Source of the DNA: Hyphomonas sp.
Lineage (GTDB): Bacteria; Pseudomonadota; Alphaproteobacteria; Caulobacterales; Hyphomonadaceae
Direction of reading: 5' to 3'
Assembly: GCA_003486945.1 (NCBI GenBank)
Contig: DNFL01000248.1
Location: forward strand, 617 to 14,258
DNA length: 13,642 nt
The notes under the pieces: model-generated
Told to the model about the DNA's origin: nothing
Database searches by the model: none
The model's input: only the letters and a program-made list of their open reading frames with translations
In this document: positions 7,455-13,642 of the stretch, piece by piece
Position numbering within the stretch: the stretch's first letter is position 1
Layout of the letters: every line of letters begins with the position of its first letter
Translations under genes and position numbers: made by a program

Positions 7455-8228
7455 TCAAGCTTTGTCACTTAATTTACGGATGTAACGAATGCCGTGTTTG
7501 GCGGTGTTGGCCAACTGATCCTTGGCAAATTGGCTCAGCCAATTCGTGGCATTGTCGGTCCATCGCTCGGGATGGCAACTCACCATAATCTTGGTCGAGG
7601 ATTTGAGTCTTACAAATTCGCAAAGGTCATTAGTAGAACGCACAAGGGGAAAAACGTCAGCATTCGCGATTTCATCCCGAAGATTAGCCCCACTGACACC
7701 AAAGGTTCTTCCAGAGTCAGTAAAAAATGCATGCCCAGTGTAGTCATGGGAAAGTATGCAGTCTTTCAGGCCGTAGTCTTCGAAGCTCCAATGCTTCCAG
7801 ATAGTCATATTGTTTTCTTTTGAAAGCGGGCTGCCATGCATGCAGATGGTTGAAACCGGGGCAAGGGCGCGGATTGTCGACAAGTGCTCTTCAAACAGAG
7901 CTTTGGCGCGGTGCTTGTCATAACGTGCCAAATGCCAATCCTCATAGTGATAACCAATTTCGTGTCCAAGGTCAGCGATCTGCAAAATAACCTCTGGCAC
8001 AAACGATTCGGGGACACTGCGAAAATAGTAGCTCGCGCGGACTCCCTTACGAGCTTCGGCAGTGGCCATCGCAAGCGCGTTCGACGGACGACGGTCTACA
8101 TCGTGGCGCAGAACAACATATTGATCCTCCAAGCTGCCAGCAAACAAATCAGAGACACTGCCAACAGTGTACCCCGAGTCCAGCGCCGCATCGACGATTG
8201 ATAAGTATTTCCGAAGTGTGAAATCCAT
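7455..8228 (-). CDS. Polysaccharide deacetylase-like protein (divergent NodB fold)
   Basis: The 257-residue protein looks like a divergent NodB-homology (CE4) deacetylase, the family that removes acetyl groups from N- or O-acetylated sugars using a metal. YVVLRHDVDRRPS (37-49) contains the RHDVD motif supplying the catalytic base and metal-binding Asp. LGHEIGYHYED (87-97) corresponds to the usual GHEIGNHTxxH block but has HYED instead of HTxxH, so the second metal-binding His is absent or replaced. MHGSPLS (130-136) and SCHPERW (217-223) are plausible later active-site strands. There is no signal peptide, so it would act in the cytosol, on a nucleotide- or lipid-linked sugar, unless exported otherwise. 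It is divergent from the secreted-protein gene. GC is lower than in the wbp genes. The substrate is unknown. Confidence 0.75.
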   Translation of the reverse strand: MDFTLRKYLSIVDAALDSGYTVGSVSDLFAGSLEDQYVVLRHDVDRRPSNALAMATAEARKGVRASYYFRSVPESFVPEVILQIADLGHEIGYHYEDWHLARYDKHRAKALFEEHLSTIRALAPVSTICMHGSPLSKENNMTIWKHWSFEDYGLKDCILSHDYTGHAFFTDSGRTFGVSGANLRDEIANADVFPLVRSTNDLCEFVRLKSSTKIMVSCHPERWTDNATNWLSQFAKDQLANTAKHGIRYIRKLSDKA

Positions 8229-8372
8229 TCTTGGCTAGTACCCACTCAAGTCTGATTTGTCGATAAACCAGAAAAGCGTTCTGATCTTGCTTGAACTCGT
8301 CCAGCGTCAGGGTGCTTTCAAGTTCGAAAAATGGCTGCTAGCTTTTTTGGAGAACCTCGAGATGATCCGCAA

Positions 8373-10349
8373 ATGTCGCCGTCTTTCCGCCAGGTAGTCT
8401 TTACTGTTTTACTCGTCCTGCAAACATTTGCCTGGAACGTGCACGCCCTTCCAAAAGATGAGACTAGGCCTGAGGCAACAAAGCTGAACGAAAATGCCGG
8501 TTCATGCTCAAATGCGCAAATAGTGCCTTTCACTTCAATTGGCAGTTTTGGACCTCTGCGCATCGATTCATCGAGAGCTTTTTGTATCGATGACGAAGAT
8601 CAAACGTCGTCTTTTGGTCACGCCGTGCCCATAGCAATGCTCGAATCCGCGGATGGTCGTCGAGTTACCTTTGTCCGTGAGCCGGTGAACAGCTTTCTGA
8701 ATCTGTTCACGAAGATCGGAGACGCAGATTGGCGTGAAGTGAAACTGGACTTTACTCAAAGATCCAAGCTTCACTTTGAGCATGCGTTTGTACACGATGG
8801 CCGGTTCTTTTTCTTGGCGTACAATGTTGAGCTCAGCGTACCTGCGGGGCGTAGGCTCAGTGGATTGAGAGAAGGGCTCGATCTGTTTGAGGTATTGTTT
8901 GCAGAAAATGAGACCAGCATCGCTGCATTGCCTGATGCGAGGTGGTCAGCCGGACTGGAGGCTGCGGTTTTTCACACGACCCTAAATGATCGCACCGTCG
9001 TCTGTGCCGCTCTTGATTGTCAGGAGATGCGAACTTCAGATGGTTCCATCAATCTCGAACCCATTCCCTTGATCTTGCCGGATGGTTCTTCGCACAGGAT
9101 TGCAGAACTGTCTGGAAGTGACGATGCCGCATTTGTGCTTGTCCAACGAGAGCACGATGATCGATTGCATGGTTGGCCGAGAGCCGGGGATCCGACTTTT
9201 TATGTTTGTGAATTGAAACCGACCACCAACTGCGTTCCGCACCTCTCGCAGGGAACACCGTGGAATCTCGAAGTGATCGATGGAAAGGCACGCTACCAAA
9301 TCGCTCGCAGTGCGGAGGAATATGCCAGCTTGCTGTCGTTCGATTTGCGCCGGCTTCGGCAAACCGGGGTTGCTACGATGATGGAGAACAATCTTGAGGG
9401 CCGTGTTGCCTGGAGCTCGGTCTACTATCTGAACGGCATGATATCGCTTGCTGCAGACGAGCCCAATCTTGGTGCGCCTTTCATGCTCATTGCTGATGAC
9501 GCGCGAATTCGTCTTTCGCTTGAGCTTGGTTACTGGGGAGATGCGCTTAAGCAATCCTACCCTGGTTTCCAATCCAAGAGGTATGCAATGGATCGTGAGC
9601 CATTATTAAGCGTCCTGCATCTAGGTAGAATCGTTCGGGTTCTTGAGCGTGCAGATTCATTGCTTCAAATTGGTCCCGCGCAAGAAATGCGCGCTCGTTT
9701 GGTCGAGATCATTCGTCCTAGTGCGGAGACCCTTGAGTACATCTCCCGTCAAGACGGGGGGCGCACTGAACTGAGGATCCATAAATACTCTCCATTCTGG
9801 GCAGATGGCACGAATGTTCCTTGGAATTATCAGAGCGGCTGGATCGATGGCTTGGCAGCACTCGACGAAGAAGAAATCGGAGAAGCTTATGCGCTGATTG
9901 TCTCGGAAATGTTGTCTCAGTTCATTTCGGATGAAAAGCTGCTTTCAATGCCTGATGACTGGAATTACTCCGGAGGAGATACTTTCATTGGATGGGCTCC
10001 CAATCAGCTGATATCCAGCAATACTCCGTCTTGGAAGGGAGATCGAACCAACACTCAAACAGCCCACATATCTTATAGAACCATGGATGTGATGGCACTG
10101 TTGTCCGCTGACAGAGTAGGATATTCATTCCTGCCTGCTGAATTGAAGAGCCATTTGCTTACTTTAATCGATCGCGGTCGGGTCTGGCCATTTGCAATGG
10201 AAGAAGCCCGCAGGCACGATCATGTGTTAGCCTTGGAAAAGGATGGTGCACAATTGTTTGCTCGGACGGTGCACCCCTACGACTTGCAGAGTCAGGTTTG
10301 GGCTATTTCGGTTCTGATCGACGAAAACGCGTCGGCCGAGGGCAGGTAG
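8373..10349 (+). CDS. Large secreted protein of unknown function, possibly carbohydrate-active
   Basis: I do not recognise a family. From the ATG at 8373 the 658-residue product begins with a clear signal peptide: MSPSFRQ, a hydrophobic VVFTVLLVLQTFAW core, then NVHA before LPKDE. An in-frame ATG at 8331 would add 14 hydrophilic residues, so 8373 is preferred, although its ribosome site is poor. The first roughly 380 residues are beta-rich in character, with scattered cysteines (such as VVCAALDCQE and CELKPTTNC) that fit oxidised periplasmic disulfides. The last roughly 270 look helical and contain an aromatic cluster, PFWADGTNVPWNYQSGWIDG (about 476-495), then MPDDWNYSGGDTFIGWAPNQ. Such Trp/Tyr/Asp-rich loops between helices are typical of alpha/alpha-toroid lyases, hydrolases or epimerases. 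A role in trimming or epimerising the polymer made by this locus is inference only. Confidence 0.7.
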   Translation: MSPSFRQVVFTVLLVLQTFAWNVHALPKDETRPEATKLNENAGSCSNAQIVPFTSIGSFGPLRIDSSRAFCIDDEDQTSSFGHAVPIAMLESADGRRVTFVREPVNSFLNLFTKIGDADWREVKLDFTQRSKLHFEHAFVHDGRFFFLAYNVELSVPAGRRLSGLREGLDLFEVLFAENETSIAALPDARWSAGLEAAVFHTTLNDRTVVCAALDCQEMRTSDGSINLEPIPLILPDGSSHRIAELSGSDDAAFVLVQREHDDRLHGWPRAGDPTFYVCELKPTTNCVPHLSQGTPWNLEVIDGKARYQIARSAEEYASLLSFDLRRLRQTGVATMMENNLEGRVAWSSVYYLNGMISLAADEPNLGAPFMLIADDARIRLSLELGYWGDALKQSYPGFQSKRYAMDREPLLSVLHLGRIVRVLERADSLLQIGPAQEMRARLVEIIRPSAETLEYISRQDGGRTELRIHKYSPFWADGTNVPWNYQSGWIDGLAALDEEEIGEAYALIVSEMLSQFISDEKLLSMPDDWNYSGGDTFIGWAPNQLISSNTPSWKGDRTNTQTAHISYRTMDVMALLSADRVGYSFLPAELKSHLLTLIDRGRVWPFAMEEARRHDHVLALEKDGAQLFARTVHPYDLQSQVWAISVLIDENASAEGR

Positions 10350-10626
10350 AAAGCCATTCGCCGAAGTCTGCAGCTGAGACCTCGCATTATCGATTGAGCC
10401 TTTGCTCGGGTGGAAGCGCATGGCGCGACACAATGTGATCTACGGTAGTGTATCTGTTCCGCTAACAAGCTTGAAACCGTTTGTTTCTAGGGTGCCCGAT
10501 GAACTTCTCCGCAGATCAAAATCTTTTACAGATTATCGTTAGGGGCATTTCCCAAGGCGAGTATTGTGGTTTGCCGATTCAGCTGCTTACCTTGATTACC
10601 TGACCAACAAAGCGAACCAGAGCGAC
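10350..10626. other. Intergenic stretch upstream of the hexapeptide acyltransferase
   Basis: These 277 bases separate two plus-strand genes. They contain a short inverted repeat, GAAAC (10473-10477) with GTTTC (10483-10487), and a 34-codon open frame listed separately. No clear paired -35/-10 boxes and no hairpin followed by a T-run were found. The acyltransferase frame is open from a TTG at 10564, which has AAGGCGAG a few bases before it, so part of this stretch could be coding. Confidence 0.5.
10499..10603 (+). CDS. Possible 34-residue leader or small ORF before the acyltransferase
   Basis: An ATG at 10499 preceded by AGGGTG opens a 34-residue frame (MNFSADQNLLQIIVRGISQG at its start) that ends with TGA at 10603, 23 bases before the acyltransferase ATG at 10627. 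It resembles no family I know. It could be a translated leader, a chance frame, or the true start of the acyltransferase displaced by a frameshift, since the downstream frame lacks a strong ribosome site of its own. Confidence 0.25.
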   Translation: MNFSADQNLLQIIVRGISQGEYCGLPIQLLTLIT

Positions 10627-11640
10627 ATGGGAATTCCAATTTTCAAGATGGCGACCATCGGTCTGCTGCCTTCACCTCTCAAAGTCGCCTGGTATCGGGC
10701 CCGGGGAGCAAAGATAGGGAAAAGAGTGAAGATGGCTCCTTTTTCTGTCCTTTCGGCCAAACACATTGAGATCGGCGACGACTGCTCGATCGGTGTACTT
10801 TGTTTCGTTAGCGTCCACGGTCAACTAAAGCTTGGGAACCGTGTTTGTCTAAACTCTATGGTGGCAATTGACACAGGTGAACTGGAGATTGGCGACGACA
10901 GTGTGATTATGGAGCAATGCGTGGTCGGCGGCATGCTTACTCCGCGTTCTCGCCTCAAGATTGGCAAGCGCGTGAAAGTGTTTCCCTACTGCTTCTTGAA
11001 TCCAACGGAGCCGATCGTAATCGGCGATGATGTTGGCGTCGGGGGGGCCACCTACATTTTCACTCATGGGACGTGGAAGAACGTGCTTGACGGCTATCCT
11101 GCGGCTTTTGGTGAGGTCACTATTGAGGACAGGGTTTGGCTGCCTTGGCGCGTTTTTATCATGCCTGGCGTCACGGTCGGCGCTGATACAATTGTGGGCG
11201 CCAATTCTACGTTGATGAAGGACGTGCCGCCTCGTTCACTTGCGCGAGGGACACCTGCAAAATCAACGGAGTATCATGCAGAGTCCCTGTCTTCGGCTCA
11301 ACGACTGCATAAACTCTACGAGATACTTACAGAGTATTCAGAGTTCGCTCGTTACAAAGGCCAAAGCAGCCGAGCGGGTGAACTTTTCCCCGACAGGTTC
11401 GAGGTCGATATCGGGGGAGTCGTAGTGGTAGTTGGTATTGACAGGTCCGTCGAAGCTGGGAACGCGAAAGTATTCATCAGCGTAGAGGAACTGGATGCGA
11501 CTGCTCGAGCGCAACTTGATGCGGCAGCGATAGTTTGGTTCGACGTAGGCGCCGGAGAGGCTCGGCTTTCATCCTTGCCATTGGCGCTGGCGGTTTACGA
11601 GTTTCTCGGCCGATACGGCATACGATTTCAGCGGACCTAG
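10627..11640 (+). CDS. Left-handed beta-helix (hexapeptide) acyltransferase with C-terminal extension
   Basis: The 337-residue protein has many imperfect [LIV]-G-x-x-x-x hexapeptide repeats between about residues 28 and 195. Examples are AKIGKRVKMA, IEIGDDCSIG, LEIGDDSVIM, VIGDDVGVGG and VTVGADTIVG, ending in the typical RGTPAK. THGTW (146-150) holds a likely catalytic His at the position common in O- and N-acetyltransferases of this superfamily. It probably uses acetyl-CoA to acylate a sugar or polymer. About 120 residues after the repeats (from about 220) form an extra domain that I do not recognise. Start choice is uncertain: the frame is open from TTG 10564, which has AAGGCGAG before it, but the ATG at 10627 gives a normal N-terminus. 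The stop overlaps the stop of the convergent amidotransferase gene. It could supply the missing WbpD-like N-acetylation, though WbpD is only about 190 residues. Confidence 0.82.
   Translation: MGIPIFKMATIGLLPSPLKVAWYRARGAKIGKRVKMAPFSVLSAKHIEIGDDCSIGVLCFVSVHGQLKLGNRVCLNSMVAIDTGELEIGDDSVIMEQCVVGGMLTPRSRLKIGKRVKVFPYCFLNPTEPIVIGDDVGVGGATYIFTHGTWKNVLDGYPAAFGEVTIEDRVWLPWRVFIMPGVTVGADTIVGANSTLMKDVPPRSLARGTPAKSTEYHAESLSSAQRLHKLYEILTEYSEFARYKGQSSRAGELFPDRFEVDIGGVVVVVGIDRSVEAGNAKVFISVEELDATARAQLDAAAIVWFDVGAGEARLSSLPLALAVYEFLGRYGIRFQRT
11637..11640. other. Overlapping stop codons of two convergent genes within CCTAGG
   Basis: The plus-strand acyltransferase ends with TAG at 11638-11640 and the minus-strand amidotransferase ends with TAG read from 11639 to 11637. 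The two stops share the palindrome CTAG, inside CCTAGG. There is therefore no intergenic space and no separate terminator between the genes, so each transcript must run into the other gene antisense. Confidence 0.9.
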
Positions 11641-13598
11641 GTCTCGTACAGTTTGGGGATCCGGTCGATTACCCTCATCGCTTCATCGAAGTCCGAGTTT
11701 ATCGTATGAAAATAGTCGCGAATTGACGCCCAGCGAGGTTCATTCTCACGCCGAACTAGAGCAAGCGCGTCTTCGCGGGTCAGCATGCCTTCGCGAACCT
11801 GATTAGATCGAAATGTGTCGTATTCGGTGAAGCCCGCGACAGTGTAGTAGATGTGATTGTAAAAAGGAGCAGTGCCGTCGCCGATACGCCAGGTGCTGTC
11901 TGAGTCTTTTGCAGTTTCCCAACCGTACTCATCAATCAGTGTGCGGTCGACTTCATCTTCGCGCCAGTCAAGATAATCGAATAAATACAGATGATCCTGA
12001 TTGATCAAATAGTATGACACATATGCCCAAAGAGTGTCAGGGATAGATTTGTTCAGGTAGTGAGGATTGCTGAGGAAGCGGTGACCGTACTGCCATGCCA
12101 TCGCAGCCTTTGGTCCGAACCCAAGTGAGGATGGGTTGTTTCGCATTTTCGCATCTTTTGGAGGCATGCCCAAGAAGCCAGTCTTGAAATCTGTTTTCTC
12201 GAGACGATTGGTACAGAAGACCATGGTGGAGATTCCAGTTTTCTTCATGGTTTCGTTTGCATACCAGAAGAACTGTTTGTCGCCGGCCATAAATAGCGGA
12301 ATAATTCCGAGGTCAGGTTTCTTCAGCCAAGCTTCGACATTGCGACGAACATGAGCGCGCTTTGTTCTGATGTCGGCCGAAAGCCAAATATGTTCGATCC
12401 CCAGTGAGCCGCACATCCTAGCCTGGTTCCTCCGAGCAAGGTCCGTCACCATCCCCCAGTCGTATGTGTAGGCAATTGGATTCATGGCGTACTTGGTCTT
12501 CAGAAGATGGAGGCCGTAAGAGCTGTCCCTCCCGCCCGAAAAGGCCACAACACAATCTGGCGAGCCATCCTTAGATCTGATCTTCTCGAACTGAGCGCGA
12601 ATGTCGTCGTCGTTTTTTGGTCTAAAGGGCTGGTGCGATCTGCAGTAATTGCAGATGCCGAGCGCGTCAAAATCTATGAACGGCATCGACTCCGGAAGCA
12701 GGCATTTGCTGCATCGGCGCATGGCGTCCCGTGCTGTGCGAATCCGCTCTGCTTTGTCTTCAACTTTCTTTTGAACAGCCAACATCGGCGCGATTTGAGG
12801 TGCCGAAATGGAAGCGCCCTCAGGGTCAAGCGAAAAATGATCGATCGAGATCGTCCTGCAATTGACTACTGCTCCGTGTCCAGCCCGAACTTGCTGAATC
12901 TTCGTTTCTTCAAACCCACTGATCGTGCCAGTCGATATGAATGCCTTGCAGATGTGCTCTTCAGAAGCAAAGAAGAACGCGTTCCTCTGATGGTTTGTCG
13001 CGAAGTAGATCGATCCTGTGTTTGTAGCCAGAAGAAGTGCATCGCTGCCCTTGTTAAAGGCGGCGATCGAGGTTTCGCCATAAATCGCCGAGAAAGCATC
13101 GATAGTCGCGCCTTCGAGGCTTTGCCCCTTTTCCTGCCCGGTTTGCAGCAAAGCGCCGATAACTTCTGTGTCGACGTCGGCTTTTGGCCGTCGAGAGAGG
13201 GACGTCCAAATCTCATCGACGTTTACAACGATTCCGTTGTGAACGACGACAAAGTCGCCATGCAGTACAGGCTGGTTGTTCGCATCAATTCCCTGCAAGC
13301 CGTTCGTTACAAGGCGCGAATGGCCAATTGCACCTAGATAGGAACCAGGCTTTGGTTCGTCAAAGTAGCTGGTGACGATCGGGTTTGTTGCGCTCCGAAA
13401 GCTCTTTGTCCGAATCATCCGGCTGGCGGAGACAGAGTCTTTGTAGGTCACCAAACAGTTAGGCGTCGAAAGCGCAAGGCCTGAAGCTTCTTTTCCCCTG
13501 CTCTCGGAGAGAAGAAAAAGCTGAGTTATAGCGGAACGCCAGGAAGCTTCATGTACAGTTGCCGAAGACAACGTGACTAGGCCAAAAATTCCGCACAT
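11637..13598 (-). CDS. Fused glutamine amidotransferase: class II glutaminase domain plus WbpG-type N-acetyl-sugar amidotransferase
   Basis: The 653-residue protein joins two enzymes. Residues 1-250 are a class II (Ntn) glutaminase: MCGIFGLV places the nucleophile at Cys2, with GHSRLVTNG (92-100), VVHNGIVVN (118-126) and VDTEVIGAL (142-150). These match the GlmS/PurF/AsnB glutamine pocket. Residues 295-653 resemble the WbpG/PseA N-acetyl-sugar amidotransferases: two CxxC pairs (Cys296, Cys299, Cys316, Cys319) likely bind zinc, and VVAFSGGRDSSYGLHLL (350-366) is the ATP-pyrophosphatase loop. YTYDWGMVTDLARRNQ and FCTNRLEKTDFKTGF follow. WbpG-type enzymes turn an N-acetyl into an acetamidino group using ammonia from a separate glutaminase; here the glutaminase is built in, as in AsnB. 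The start is fixed because Cys2 must follow Met1. The likely substrate is the diamino-uronic acid sugar of this locus, but uronamide formation remains possible. Confidence 0.88.
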   Translation of the reverse strand: MCGIFGLVTLSSATVHEASWRSAITQLFLLSESRGKEASGLALSTPNCLVTYKDSVSASRMIRTKSFRSATNPIVTSYFDEPKPGSYLGAIGHSRLVTNGLQGIDANNQPVLHGDFVVVHNGIVVNVDEIWTSLSRRPKADVDTEVIGALLQTGQEKGQSLEGATIDAFSAIYGETSIAAFNKGSDALLLATNTGSIYFATNHQRNAFFFASEEHICKAFISTGTISGFEETKIQQVRAGHGAVVNCRTISIDHFSLDPEGASISAPQIAPMLAVQKKVEDKAERIRTARDAMRRCSKCLLPESMPFIDFDALGICNYCRSHQPFRPKNDDDIRAQFEKIRSKDGSPDCVVAFSGGRDSSYGLHLLKTKYAMNPIAYTYDWGMVTDLARRNQARMCGSLGIEHIWLSADIRTKRAHVRRNVEAWLKKPDLGIIPLFMAGDKQFFWYANETMKKTGISTMVFCTNRLEKTDFKTGFLGMPPKDAKMRNNPSSLGFGPKAAMAWQYGHRFLSNPHYLNKSIPDTLWAYVSYYLINQDHLYLFDYLDWREDEVDRTLIDEYGWETAKDSDSTWRIGDGTAPFYNHIYYTVAGFTEYDTFRSNQVREGMLTREDALALVRRENEPRWASIRDYFHTINSDFDEAMRVIDRIPKLYET

Positions 13599-13642
13599 TC
13601 AGACGCACCGCATTCAATTAGACCGGTACAATTTGTTCCCGG

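Noticed and set aside
12507..13337. 276-codon plus-strand frame opposite the fused amidotransferase
   Set aside because: Antisense to both catalytic domains of the amidotransferase; no motif or ribosome site supports it.

Overview
The window reads as a chromosomal surface-polysaccharide (O-antigen, capsule or exopolysaccharide) biosynthesis region from a Gram-negative bacterium. The left half is GC-rich with strongly G/C-ending codons. Together with an ahcY gene bordering the cluster, this suggests an alphaproteobacterium; a Hyphomonadaceae or Caulobacterales-like host is a guess that the sequence alone cannot confirm.

Layout. (1) 1-263, minus strand: the first 87 codons of ahcY (S-adenosylhomocysteine hydrolase), cut by the window edge; probably a housekeeping flank. 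(2) 428-2377, plus strand: rfbB and rfbA, the two steps that make dTDP-4-keto-6-deoxyglucose. The usual rfbC and rfbD are absent. (3) 7137-2396, minus strand: four genes in the order Gfo/Idh/MocA oxidoreductase (WbpB/WlbA-like), UDP-GlcNAc 6-dehydrogenase (WbpA), GT4-type glycosyltransferase, and PLP aminotransferase (WbpE-like). They converge on rfbA at a bulged hairpin around the rfbA stop codon. (4) 7138-7454: a gene-free stretch holding a plausible promoter for the four-gene unit and a small inverted repeat. (5) 7455-13598: visibly lower GC and mixed orientations. It carries a divergent NodB-like polysaccharide deacetylase (minus), a large secreted protein of unknown function (plus), a left-handed beta-helix (hexapeptide) acyltransferase (plus), and a 653-residue amidotransferase (minus).

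How the genes fit. WbpA, WbpB and WbpE homologues together convert UDP-GlcNAc to UDP-2-acetamido-3-amino-2,3-dideoxyglucuronic acid. In Pseudomonas aeruginosa O5 that route continues with the acetyltransferase WbpD, the epimerase WbpI and the amidotransferase WbpG, which turns the 3-acetamido group into an acetamidino group. Here the last minus-strand gene has a WbpG-type ATP-pyrophosphatase domain fused to its own N-terminal class II glutaminase domain (Cys2 nucleophile), an asparagine-synthetase-like arrangement in place of the separate HisH/HisF ammonia supply known in Pseudomonas. The simplest reading is a glycan containing an amidino- (or otherwise amidated) diamino-uronic acid, possibly with a dTDP-derived deoxysugar. 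No WbpD-sized acetyltransferase lies in the window; the hexapeptide protein is the only candidate. The deacetylase and secreted protein may modify the finished or lipid-linked polymer. Flippase, polymerase and initiating transferase genes are not in the window. All functions are read from sequence motifs by eye; no database search was run.
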